64,000 nt of DNA, taken from contig NZ_MPIN01000013.1 in assembly GCF_001887355.1 (NCBI RefSeq), positions 192,409 through 256,408 of the forward strand, given 5' to 3'. The position numbers and the translations under genes were made by a program. Shown here piece by piece: positions 18,246 through 27,251 of this stretch. The notes below the pieces were generated by a model. That model was not told where the DNA came from and did not search any database. It saw only the letters and a program-made list of their open reading frames with translations. The stretch comes from Cystobacter ferrugineus. GTDB lineage: Bacteria; Myxococcota; Myxococcia; Myxococcales; Myxococcaceae. Position 1 is the stretch's first letter, and the number at the start of each line of letters is the position of its first letter.

Positions 18246-20473
18246 GCCGAATGATTTCTGTCCTGTTGTGGTCGGCCCTGCTGTTGGGCTCCACCGTGGC
18301 CGATGCGGCGCCCGCCAATACCAACAATGGGGTGCGCCGGCTGGCGCTCCTGGTGGGCGTCAATGACGGAGGGCCCGAGCGGACGCGCCTGCGCTACGCC
18401 GCCACCGATGCCCAGTCCTTCTCCCAGGTGCTGGGGGAGCTGGGCGGTGTGGCTCCCTCGGATCGGGTGCTGTTGCTGGAGACGGGCCGGGCCGGGTTGC
18501 TGGAGGGCTTCGAGCGGATGAAGCGCCTGGTCGCGTCGTCCAAGGCCTCGGGGGCGAGCCGGGTGGAGGTGCTCCTCTATTACTCGGGGCACTCGGACGA
18601 GACGGGGCTGCTGCTCCAGGGCGAGCGCCTGACGTATGGCGAGCTGCGCCGCGCCCTGGAGGGGCTGCCCGCGGACGTGCGCATCGCGGTGCTGGACTCC
18701 TGTGCCTCGGGGGCGTTCGCGCGCCGCAAGGGCGGCTCGCCCCGGCCCGCCTTCCTCGTGGATGCCGGCAGCCGGGTGACGGGGCAGGCCATCCTCACCT
18801 CGTCCAGCGAGGACGAGGCCTCCCAGGAGTCGGATCGGCTGGGGGGCTCCTTCTTCACCCACCACCTCATCTCCGGGCTGCGGGGCGCGGCGGACATGAC
18901 GCGGGATGGACGGGTGACGCTCAACGAGGCCTACCAGTTCGCCTTCCACGAGACGCTCTCGCGCACCGAGCGCACCCAGCGAGGCGCCCAGCACCCGGCC
19001 TATGACATCGAGCTGGCGGGCACGGGAGACCTGGTGATGACCGATCTGCGCGCGACCTCCGCGGCGCTGGTGTTGACCGACTCGCTGGAGGGGCGGCTCT
19101 TCGTGCGCGACGAGGCGGGGCGGCTCGTCGTGGAGGTGATGAAGGTGGCGGGGCGGTCCACGGAGCTGGGCCTGGCGCCCGGACGCTACCGGGTGCGGCG
19201 CGAGGTGGACGGCGGGCTGTCCGAGGCGTCCTTCGTGCTCGCCGAGGGCCGGAGCACGCAACTGGTGACGGCGAGCTTCTCCTCGGTGCTGGGCGAGGCC
19301 ACGGTGTCGCGGGGCGGTCCGGTGGAAGAGGTGAAGGAGGCCGTCCCCGGCCGCCGGCGTCTGGCCTTCAACTTCGGCATCGCGCCGGCGGTGAGCAGCA
19401 ATGACTGGTTCGCGCGGGGCGCGGAGGTGGAGAACGGGTGGGCGTTTGGGTTCATGAACCACGCCGCGGCCCTGAAGGGAGGCGTGTCCCTGTCGGTGTT
19501 GTCGAACGGCTACGGCGACGAGTCGGACGGGGCGCTGGTCACGGCGGGGGTGAACGTGGTGGGCGGGGGCATGCGGGGGGCACAGGTGTCCTCGATCCTC
19601 AACGTCACGGGCCGGGAGCAGCGCGGCGTGCAGTTGACGGGTGGGGTGAACGTGGCGGGTGGGGACATGCGGGGCACGCAGGTGTCCTCGATCCTCAACG
19701 TCACGGGCCGGGAGCAGCGGGGCGTGCAGCTCACGGGGGGGATGAACCTGGCGGGCGGGAGCATGGTGGGAGGCCAGATCGCGGGAGCGGTGAACACGGT
19801 GGGCGGGACGATGTCGGGCTTCCAGGTGAGCGGGGCCGTCAACCAGGCGCGGAGCGTCTCGGGGTTGCAGCTCTCGCTCGTCAACGTGGGCGGGGACGTG
19901 TCCGGCGCGCAGGTGGGGATCGTCAACGTGGGCAAGGTGGTGCGCGGCGCGCAGGTGGGGCTCATCAACGTGGCCGAGGAGGTGCACGGCGCGCCCGTGG
20001 GGTTGCTCTCCTTCGTGAAGCAGGGGCAGTTCCACCTGGAGCTGTGGTCGAGCGACATCCACCTCACCAACGTGGGCGTGAAGCTGGGCGGCCGGCACGT
20101 GTACTCCACGTTCGTGGGGGGCATCGATCCGACGCAGCGGCTCCAGAGCTTCACCCTGGGCTTCGGGCTGGGCGTGCACATCCCCCTGGGGACGACACGC
20201 TTCTGGGTGGACGTGGACGCGGTGGGCCACAGCGTGTACCTGCTCCGGGATCCTCTCGAGGGAAACAACCTGCTGGCCCAGGCCCGGGCGATGGTGGGCT
20301 TCCAGATCCTCCCGCGGCTCGCGGTGTTCGCCGCGCCCACGTACAACGTCTACTTCGCCTTCTCGCCCGAGGAGCGGCGTGACATGACGCGGTTCACGCC
20401 GCGCGAGCTTTCGCTGGGCGGTGGCGGCTCGATGCAGTACTGGCCCGGCATCCAGCTCGGCCTGCGCATCTGA
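18242..20473 (+). CDS. Secreted caspase-like (C14) protein with LA_2272-type surface repeats
   Basis: The 743-residue product has a signal peptide (residues 1-22, cut near ADAAPA). A caspase/metacaspase p20-like domain follows, with the catalytic dyad His117 (YYSGHSDETG) and Cys154 (LDSCASGAF), then an FFTHHLISGLRGAADMTRDGRVTLNEAY segment usual in this subfamily. After a carboxypeptidase-regulatory-like beta region (260-350) comes a run of about eight LA_2272-like repeats (GVNVAGGDMRGTQVSSILNV pattern, about 410-600). An amphipathic, barrel-like C-terminus ends in LGLRI. It should be exported and probably sits at the outer membrane. Third gene of the overlapping ECF sigma/anti-sigma operon, it may be the effector or the signal-processing protease of that pathway. 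Target unknown. Confidence 0.88.
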   Translation: MSRMISVLLWSALLLGSTVADAAPANTNNGVRRLALLVGVNDGGPERTRLRYAATDAQSFSQVLGELGGVAPSDRVLLLETGRAGLLEGFERMKRLVASSKASGASRVEVLLYYSGHSDETGLLLQGERLTYGELRRALEGLPADVRIAVLDSCASGAFARRKGGSPRPAFLVDAGSRVTGQAILTSSSEDEASQESDRLGGSFFTHHLISGLRGAADMTRDGRVTLNEAYQFAFHETLSRTERTQRGAQHPAYDIELAGTGDLVMTDLRATSAALVLTDSLEGRLFVRDEAGRLVVEVMKVAGRSTELGLAPGRYRVRREVDGGLSEASFVLAEGRSTQLVTASFSSVLGEATVSRGGPVEEVKEAVPGRRRLAFNFGIAPAVSSNDWFARGAEVENGWAFGFMNHAAALKGGVSLSVLSNGYGDESDGALVTAGVNVVGGGMRGAQVSSILNVTGREQRGVQLTGGVNVAGGDMRGTQVSSILNVTGREQRGVQLTGGMNLAGGSMVGGQIAGAVNTVGGTMSGFQVSGAVNQARSVSGLQLSLVNVGGDVSGAQVGIVNVGKVVRGAQVGLINVAEEVHGAPVGLLSFVKQGQFHLELWSSDIHLTNVGVKLGGRHVYSTFVGGIDPTQRLQSFTLGFGLGVHIPLGTTRFWVDVDAVGHSVYLLRDPLEGNNLLAQARAMVGFQILPRLAVFAAPTYNVYFAFSPEERRDMTRFTPRELSLGGGGSMQYWPGIQLGLRI
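19547..19738 (+). repeat. Two near-identical 96-bp tandem units in LA_2272-repeat region
   Basis: Units 19547-19642 and 19643-19738 encode 32 residues each (GVNVVGGGMRGAQ... and GVNVAGGDMRGTQ..., both ending GREQRGVQLTG). They differ at only a few bases, much less than the flanking repeats, so this is a recent in-frame duplication. Confidence 0.75.
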
Positions 20474-20485
20474 GCGGGGCCTTCA

Positions 20486-20514
20486 CCCGGGCGGCTTCCC
20501 GCCGGCCGCCCGGG
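20486..20514 (+). terminator. Hairpin after caspase-like gene
   Basis: A perfect 10-bp stem (CCCGGGCGGC / GCCGCCCGGG, 9-nt loop) lies 13 bp past the caspase-like gene stop. There is no T-run. The remaining 20515-20689 gap contains the esterase ribosome site and nothing else that I can support. Confidence 0.45.
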
Positions 20515-20689
20515 CCCGCACCTTCTCCGCGACGTCCGGCCGGATGTTCTCCGCGCCCTTCTCCGCCATGTCAGAGGTATCGGCCGGAGCGCGGCCCTCG
20601 GCCCGGTTCGTGTGGGGGCTGTGCGCCCTTTTCTCCGTCGGGGGTGGGCCCGTCCTTCTGGTATGGCGAGCCGCCAGGAGGAACAATCG

Positions 20690-22345
20690 ATGCGTTCTGG
20701 TCGTCCGTCCGTGGTGTCCGCTTCATCCGCCCTGATGGGCCTGCTCGCGTGTGTCCTGGCGAGCGGCTGTGCCCACATCCCTCGCTCCGAGAACAAGGCC
20801 CGGGAGACCCAGGACCAGGGGCCGGTGATCGCGGACACGGCGCAGGGTCAGGTGCGCGGAGCCACCCTCGATGGCATCCGCGTCTTCAAGGGCATCGCCT
20901 ACGGAGGTCCCACCTCGGGCAAGAACCGCTTCATGCCCCCCACGCGGCCCGAGTCGTGGAGCGGTGTGAAGGATGCGCTCGCGTTCGGCCCGCGCTGTGC
21001 CCAGCGCAGCGCCATTGGCGCGAACGTGGCCCCCGAGGTCATCTCGGCGCTCGTCACTCCCGACACGAAGGAGATGAGCGAGGACTGCCTGCGCCTGAAC
21101 ATCTGGACGCCCAACGTGGCGGATGGCGGCAAGCGCCCGGTCATGGTCTGGCTGCACGGCGGGGGCTTCGTCGAGGGCTCCGGCTCGGCCGCCATGTATG
21201 ACGGGACCGCGCTCGCGAAGCGGGGTGACGTCGTGGTCGTCACGCTCAACCACCGGCTGGGCGTGTTCGGCTACCTGTACCCGGGCGCCGCGGCGGGCGA
21301 GGCGTGGGCCTCCTCGGGCAACGCGGGCATGCTCGACATCGTCGCGGCGCTGCAGTGGGTGCGCGACAACATCGCCTCGTTCGGCGGTGACCCGGGCAAC
21401 GTCACCCTCTTCGGCGAGTCGGGCGGCGGCATGAAGGTGACGCTCCTGCTCGCCATGCCCGCGGCGCAGGGGCTGTTCCACCGCGCCATCAGCCAGAGTG
21501 GGGCCATGTTGAAGGCGCTGGCGCCCGAGCCGGCGGCCACGCAGGCCGGAGAGGTGCTCGCCGAGCTCGGCCTCAAGCCCGGTGACTTCGCCTCGCTGCA
21601 GGAGCTTCCCGTGGAGAAGGTGCTGGACGCCCAGACCGCGGTGCTCAAGAAGAACCGGGGCGCGTTCAGCTTCAACTCGCCCTTCACGCCCGTGGCCGAT
21701 GGGACGGTGCTGCCCGGCCATCCGTTCACTCCCGAGGCTCCGGCCCTCTCGGCCAACGTGCCCCTGCTCATCGGCACCAACAAGGACGAGATGACGCTCT
21801 TCCTCTACGGACAGACGTCGCTCATGACCGATGGCATGGCGCGCATGGGCATTGGCCGGATCGCGGGGGAGGCGGCCGGTCCGCTCTTCGATCACTACCG
21901 CGAGCGGCTGCCCGACGCCTCGGCCAAGGAGGTGCTCATGACCGCGGGCAGTGACATGTTCCGCGCGTCCTCGCTCCTCGTCGCCGAGCGCAAGGCGGCC
22001 CAGCAGGCCCCCGTCTACGTGTACCAGTTCGACTGGGAGACGCCCGTGCTCGACGGCAAGCTCAAGGCCACGCACGCCCTGGAGATTCCCTTCGTCTTCG
22101 ACAACGTGGACCTGATGCCGAGCCTCACCGGCCGCGCCCCCGAGCTCGCGGGGCTCGCCGACCAGATGAGCACCGCGTGGATCTTCTTCGCCCGCTCGGG
22201 CAACCCCCAGCACCCGGGCATCCCCGAGTGGCCCGCCTATGACGCGCAGCGGCGCGCCACGATGCTCTTCAACCTCCAGTCCCAGGTGCGGAGCGATCCG
22301 GGACGCGAGGAGCGCCTGCTCTGGCAATCAGTCTTCACGAAATGA
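20690..22345 (+). CDS. Type-B carboxylesterase lipoprotein
   Basis: ATG 20690 is chosen because AGGAGGA lies 7 nt upstream and the peptide then starts as a lipoprotein (Cys at about 27 in LASGCAH). Of its 551 residues most form a carboxylesterase/cholinesterase-type alpha/beta hydrolase: EDCLRLNIWTP, the oxyanion segment WLHGGGFVEGSG, the nucleophile in LFGESGGGMKVTLL (Ser in GESGG), Glu in GTNKDEMTLF and His in THALEIPFVF. It would hydrolyse carboxyl esters in the envelope. It is probably monocistronic: a hairpin follows its stop and a hairpin precedes its leader. Confidence 0.9.
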   Translation: MRSGRPSVVSASSALMGLLACVLASGCAHIPRSENKARETQDQGPVIADTAQGQVRGATLDGIRVFKGIAYGGPTSGKNRFMPPTRPESWSGVKDALAFGPRCAQRSAIGANVAPEVISALVTPDTKEMSEDCLRLNIWTPNVADGGKRPVMVWLHGGGFVEGSGSAAMYDGTALAKRGDVVVVTLNHRLGVFGYLYPGAAAGEAWASSGNAGMLDIVAALQWVRDNIASFGGDPGNVTLFGESGGGMKVTLLLAMPAAQGLFHRAISQSGAMLKALAPEPAATQAGEVLAELGLKPGDFASLQELPVEKVLDAQTAVLKKNRGAFSFNSPFTPVADGTVLPGHPFTPEAPALSANVPLLIGTNKDEMTLFLYGQTSLMTDGMARMGIGRIAGEAAGPLFDHYRERLPDASAKEVLMTAGSDMFRASSLLVAERKAAQQAPVYVYQFDWETPVLDGKLKATHALEIPFVFDNVDLMPSLTGRAPELAGLADQMSTAWIFFARSGNPQHPGIPEWPAYDAQRRATMLFNLQSQVRSDPGREERLLWQSVFTK

Positions 22346-22352
22346 GCCCGGT

Positions 22353-22377
22353 GCCCGGAGGACTCCTTCCTCCGGGC
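22353..22377 (+). terminator. Hairpin after carboxylesterase gene
   Basis: A perfect 9-bp stem (GCCCGGAGG / CCTCCGGGC, 7-nt loop) begins 8 bp past the esterase stop, without a T-run. Confidence 0.5.
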
Positions 22378-22432
22378 GTCAGCGGCCCATGCTTCGCGCT
22401 ACAGTCCGCGAGCTTTCCCAGGAGGTCGAGAC

Positions 22433-23743
<1,311 letters not shown>

Positions 23744-23762
23744 CCCCGCGGAGACCACGCCC

Positions 23763-24194
23763 GTGTCCGACGCCGAGACCGCCAATCACTATCGTTACTT
23801 CCTGCCCATCACCACGCGGTGGATGGACAACGACGCCTACGGCCACATCAACAACGTCACCTACTACAGCTACTTCGACACGGTGGCCAATCACTACCTC
23901 ATCCACGAGGGCGGGCTGGACATCCTCGCGAGCCCCGTCATCGGCCTGGTGGTGGAGTCCAAGTGCTCCTACCACGCGCCGCTCGCCTATCCGGATGCGC
24001 TCCGGGCGGGGCTGCGCGTGGACAAGCTGGGCAACCGCTCGGTGACGTACGGCATTGGCATCTTCAAGCAGGGCGAGGAGCGCGCCGCCGCCCACGGCTA
24101 CTTCGTGCATGTCTTCGTGGACCGGCACACCCGCAAGGCCGTCGCCATTCCCGAGCGCCTGCGCGCGGCACTCGAGCGGCTCCTGCCGGCGTGA
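23763..24194 (+). CDS. Acyl-CoA thioesterase of YbgC/4-hydroxybenzoyl-CoA type (hotdog fold)
   Basis: The start is GTG 23763 behind GGAGACC. The 143-residue product shows the single-hotdog signature [22 protein letters not shown], in which the Asp and the HxNN segment are the usual active-site region, followed by [18 protein letters not shown]. It hydrolyses acyl-CoA in the cytoplasm. It follows the transhydrogenase gene closely, which fits a shared role in clearing CoA esters of short hydroxy or keto acids; substrate unproven. Confidence 0.88.
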   Translation: MSDAETANHYRYFLPITTRWMDNDAYGHINNVTYYSYFDTVANHYLIHEGGLDILASPVIGLVVESKCSYHAPLAYPDALRAGLRVDKLGNRSVTYGIGIFKQGEERAAAHGYFVHVFVDRHTRKAVAIPERLRAALERLLPA

Positions 24195-24206
24195 ACGACA
24201 TGGGGG

Positions 24207-24365
24207 GAGATCCCAGGGCACAAGGGGCCTCATCCCGAGGAGTACCATCAGGAGGTTTATGATCGGCTCGAGAAGGCAGTCAGGCGCCGCGAAACCACGG
24301 TGCAGTGTCGGGAGGCGCTCACCCGGGAATTGGGGAAGCTGGCCGAGCAAATCAAGTACGTAGAC
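24207..24365 (+). pseudogene. Remnant of AHH-type toxin/lipoprotein C-terminus
   Basis: The frame from 24207 reads EIPGHKGPHPEEYHQEVYDR and then VQCREALTRELGKLAEQI. This is the conserved C-terminal end of myxobacterial AHH/HNH-like lipoprotein toxins (H-x-GPHP-x-x-YH-x-x-VY-x-RL...C-x-x-x-L). No start, signal peptide or AHH motif precedes it: the segment begins directly after the thioesterase stop and its homology fades after about 53 codons. It is a gene relic. The rest of 24366-24524 has no recognisable content. Confidence 0.5.
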
Positions 24366-24524
24366 GAGCTCGCTGCCACCCCCAGGGCCATCTGCTACAC
24401 ATGGCCGGGCTATCGGCAGAACTGCGCGCTCTCCGGAAGCTCCACCTGCTCGAGCGCCCGGTTCACTTCCCGGATGGGGAGGGCCGCATCGACGAGCACG
24501 GTGCCCTCTGGCCCCTCCCTTTTG

Positions 24525-24541
24525 TACTATTGAAGGTAGTA
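24525..24541 (+). promoter_or_regulatory. Palindromic operator before blaI-like gene (TACTAT-N5-GTAGTA)
   Basis: TACTAT-TGAAG-GTAGTA is an inverted repeat with TACTA/TAGTA half-sites, like BlaI/MecI/CopY operators. It lies 26 bp before the GTG of the BlaI-like repressor gene, so autoregulation is likely. The same palindrome with a different centre recurs at 25997-26013. Confidence 0.7.
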
Positions 24542-24567
24542 GAGAGCCGGGGCACGATGGAGGCATT

Positions 24568-24960
24568 GTGAAGAAGCGCACCTGGGAACCGCTGGGCCGC
24601 TTGGAAACGGCCGTCATGGATGTCGTCTGGGCCCGTGCCCCGGTCACGGCTCGCGAGGTGTGCGACCGGATGACGGGGGCCGAGGAGCGGGCCTACACCA
24701 CCATCATGACCACGATGGACCGGCTCCACCGCAAGGGGCTGCTCGTTCGCGAGAAGGACGGGCTGGCCTGGCGGTACGCGCCCGCGCTCGGCAAGGTCGA
24801 GTTCGAGAAGGCACTCGCGGATGGACTGGCGGCGGGAATCCTTCAGGCGCACGGCGAGGTCGCGCTCTCGGCCTTCGTCGATGCGGCGGCCGAGGTCGAT
24901 GAGGGGCTGCTCGACCAGTTGGCGCAGCTCATCGCCCAGCGGCGCAAGGGGCGCGGGTGA
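24568..24960 (+). CDS. BlaI/MecI/CopY-family transcriptional repressor
   Basis: The start is GTG 24568, 4 nt after GGAGG. The 130-residue protein has the BlaI winged-helix pattern: LGRLETAVMDVVWARAPVTAREV, then RAYTTIMTTMDRLHRKGLLVREKDGLAWRYAPA, and a C-terminal dimerisation helix region. Family members bind TACNN/TAGTA-type palindromes as dimers and are inactivated by proteolysis (BlaR1/M56 partner) or by metal (CopY). The M56 protease gene overlaps its stop (TGATG), and the operator lies just upstream. No CopY-type Cys-x-Cys metal hook is present, which favours control by the protease. Confidence 0.92.
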   Translation: MKKRTWEPLGRLETAVMDVVWARAPVTAREVCDRMTGAEERAYTTIMTTMDRLHRKGLLVREKDGLAWRYAPALGKVEFEKALADGLAAGILQAHGEVALSAFVDAAAEVDEGLLDQLAQLIAQRRKGRG

Positions 24961-25946
24961 TGGCGGCCCTGGCCTTCCTCCTGGAGTGTGCGGCGACGGC
25001 GGCTCTCATCGGGCTGGCCGTCTCGCTGCTCGTGTGGCCGGCGCTTCTGGCCCTCCGAGGCCGGGTGTTGCGGCGCGTTCCGTCGCTCCGGGCGGATCTG
25101 GCCTTCGTGCTCGGCACGCTCCCCGCGCTGGCCTCGATGGGGGTGGTGGCCGCCGCTGGTGCGCCTTCGTTCGCCGCGGCGCTCGGTCTGGTGGCTGACC
25201 ACTGTCTGGGTCACGGGCACCACGTACACCTGTGCTTCGTCCACTCGACGCACGTGAGACCGCTCCTGGCGGCGGTGGGGGCCTTCTCGCTCGCCGTGTT
25301 TCTCTTCCGTGCCGGAGGACTCGTCCTTCGGTTGATGCGGATGCAGGCGCGGTTGGCCGCCCTCGAATCGCTTGGCACCTCGCGCCCGGGGCTCTTCTCC
25401 ATCGTCGCGGTCCCCGGGGCTCCGCAGCTCTGCCATGCGGTTGGATTCGTGCGCCGGCGCATCCTGCTCTCGGCCACTCTGGAGGAGTCGCTCACCCCGA
25501 CGGAGCTGCGTTCGGCACTGGCGCACGAGGAGGCCCACCTGCGCCGTCGAGATCCGTTGCTCGGGCTGCTCCTCGGGGTGGCCGGGCTCTTCGCCGCGCC
25601 GTTCCTCGCACGCGCCTGCGCAGCCGTCTACCAGACGGCCGCGGAGGAGGCATGCGATGCCGAAGCGGCGGCGACGGTGGGTGATGGGGGGCTGGTGGCG
25701 GGCGCGCTCGTCAAGGTGGCGGCTCTCCAGCGGAAGCTCTCCCACGTCGCAGGGGCGGCGCCTGCCTTCGGGGCACTCGCACTGGAGCGCCGTGTCCGGC
25801 TCCTCCTCGACGAGGAGGCGCGAGCCATCACGGCGCAGGCCCTTCGCGTCGCCGGAGCCGTGGCCCTCGCCGCCGGGCTGTTGGTCCTTGCTCACATCGC
25901 CTTCCTCCACCACGCGGTGGAGACGGCCCTCCATCTCCTTTTCTGA
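24960..25946 (+). CDS. M56 (BlaR1-like) membrane protease with His-rich extracytoplasmic loop
   Basis: ATG 24960 shares one base with the repressor stop (TGATG); an in-frame GTG three bases earlier is also possible. The 328-residue protein has membrane segments at about 8-35, 47-68, 100-125 and near 290-310. The zinc-protease motif HEEAH (189-193) sits in LAHEEAHLRRRDPL. Between the second and third membrane segments is an unusual cluster, DHCLGHGHHVHLCFVHSTH (80-98), with seven His and two Cys. BlaR1-type proteins sense a ligand outside and trigger cleavage of the BlaI partner. Here the His/Cys loop suggests metal sensing, in line with the downstream metal-type efflux genes. There is no penicillin-binding domain. 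Confidence 0.88.
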   Translation: MAALAFLLECAATAALIGLAVSLLVWPALLALRGRVLRRVPSLRADLAFVLGTLPALASMGVVAAAGAPSFAAALGLVADHCLGHGHHVHLCFVHSTHVRPLLAAVGAFSLAVFLFRAGGLVLRLMRMQARLAALESLGTSRPGLFSIVAVPGAPQLCHAVGFVRRRILLSATLEESLTPTELRSALAHEEAHLRRRDPLLGLLLGVAGLFAAPFLARACAAVYQTAAEEACDAEAAATVGDGGLVAGALVKVAALQRKLSHVAGAAPAFGALALERRVRLLLDEEARAITAQALRVAGAVALAAGLLVLAHIAFLHHAVETALHLLF

Positions 25947-25958
25947 GAGCCCCAGGCC

Positions 25959-27251
25959 ATGTGCATGCGCTCGCCCCCTCGGAGTCCGTCTTCCCCTACT
26001 ATCCTGGGTAGTATCGCCCTCTTCTTGTTGTTGAGCGGTACGGCCGTGGCCCAGCCCACGCTCGACGAATCGCAATACGTGGAGCGGGTGCTCTCCGTGA
26101 GCCTGGAGGCCCGCGTCGCCGAGCTCGAAGCCGCGCTCGGCCGTGCCGAAGCCGTGGGCGTCGGCTTGTGGCCCAACCCCGAGCTGGGGTGGGAGCGCCA
26201 GAAGACAACCTCCGGAACACGGGAAGGGGAGAGCCAGGATGTGCTGGTGGCCTCCATCCCCCTGGTGCTCTCCGGACGGCTGGGGTTGGAGCGCGAGGCA
26301 GCGGACCAGAACGCGAGGGCCGCCGAGGCACGGCATGAGTGGGCCCGGGCCGGCCTGCGGCATGAGGCGACGAGGGCGTTCTCCGCGGTGCTGGCGGCTC
26401 GGGAGCGCCGGTCCATCCTGGAGCAGTCACTCGCCGAGCTGCGGCGCCTGGCCGAGGCCATTGCCACCCGCGAGCGGGCGGGGGAGGCGGCCGGCTACGA
26501 CAGGCTGCGCATCGAGCTGGAGGCGGCGACGGTGCGGGATGCGCTGCGCGGCGCCGTTCTGGACGAGCAGCAGGCCGAAGCCCAGGCGCTGCGGCTCCTC
26601 GGGCCCGGGGTGACGGAGCTGCCCTCGTTCAAGGGCTCTCTTCAGGTGGAGCGACCCCTGCCGGAGGGGGCCTCGCTGTTGGCGGAACTCGAAGAACGGC
26701 GTGGCGACCTGCGCGCCCTCGCGCTCGAAGCCAGTGGCGCGCAGGCCGCCCAGCGTGCGGCGGGCCGGGGTTGGATTCCGGAGCCCTCCGTCCGCGCGGG
26801 CGCGCAATTCCTCGACGTGGGACTGCCGGGTGCCGGGGTGGGGTACGTGGTCGGCGTGGGGCTGCCGCTGCCTTTCTTCGACCGCCGGCAAGGCGAGGCG
26901 GCCCGGGCGGAAGCGCGTCGGGGACTCGCCGAAGCACGTCGCGCGGCACTACTCCACGAAGCACGGACCCGGCTCGCGGTCGTTCTCGAGGCGGTGTCTG
27001 GCCGGCGGGAGAGACAGGCGCGGCACCGGACCGACGTGCTCGGACGTGCGCAGGAGCTGCGCCAGATCGCCGCGACTGCCTACCGGGGTGGAGGTGCTGA
27101 GCTCCTCGTCCTGGTGGATGCCGAGCGTGCCGCCCGTGAGGCTCTGCTGACCGCTGTCGAGCTGGCGGTGTCCCTGGTCGAGGCGGAGACAGATCTTCTT
27201 CTTCTCGCGGGTGCCTATGACGGCGCCTCGCCCCGGAGTGCCACCCGATGA
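25959..27251 (+). CDS. Outer-membrane efflux channel of CusC/CzcC type
   Basis: From ATG 25959 the 430-residue product has a short basic start, a hydrophobic signal (ILGSIALFLLLSGTAVAQP) and two TolC-like repeats of long amphipathic helices (RVAELEAALGRAEAVGVGLWPNPELGWE; AARVGWIPEPSVRAGAQF-like turn in the second half). The typical PNPEL and GVGLPLPFFDRR segments of CzcC-family channels are present. It forms the trimeric outer-membrane exit of the RND pump encoded downstream. The second TACTAT-N5-GTAGTA palindrome lies inside codons 13-19, before the signal core. The gene overlaps the adaptor gene by ATGA. Confidence 0.87.
   Translation: MCMRSPPRSPSSPTILGSIALFLLLSGTAVAQPTLDESQYVERVLSVSLEARVAELEAALGRAEAVGVGLWPNPELGWERQKTTSGTREGESQDVLVASIPLVLSGRLGLEREAADQNARAAEARHEWARAGLRHEATRAFSAVLAARERRSILEQSLAELRRLAEAIATRERAGEAAGYDRLRIELEAATVRDALRGAVLDEQQAEAQALRLLGPGVTELPSFKGSLQVERPLPEGASLLAELEERRGDLRALALEASGAQAAQRAAGRGWIPEPSVRAGAQFLDVGLPGAGVGYVVGVGLPLPFFDRRQGEAARAEARRGLAEARRAALLHEARTRLAVVLEAVSGRRERQARHRTDVLGRAQELRQIAATAYRGGGAELLVLVDAERAAREALLTAVELAVSLVEAETDLLLLAGAYDGASPRSATR
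25997..26013 (+). promoter_or_regulatory. Second TACTAT-N5-GTAGTA operator, at start of efflux-channel gene
   Basis: TACTAT-CCTGG-GTAGTA repeats both half-sites of the operator before the repressor gene; only the 5-bp centre differs. It overlaps the first codons of the channel gene. A repressor bound here could block an internal promoter or act as a roadblock, letting one BlaI-like protein control the efflux genes separately. Confidence 0.65.

Noticed and set aside
20483-20572. Small minus-strand ORF (MAEKGAENIRPDVAEK...) between caspase-like and esterase genes
   Set aside because: It resembles KGG-type stress peptides only loosely, overlaps the hairpin after the caspase-like gene and has no clear ribosome site. 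Not enough support.
24300-24533. Plus-strand ORF before blaI as a real small gene
   Set aside because: Only its first third resembles a known protein (the C-terminal part of an AHH-type toxin) and it has no ribosome site; treated as a remnant.
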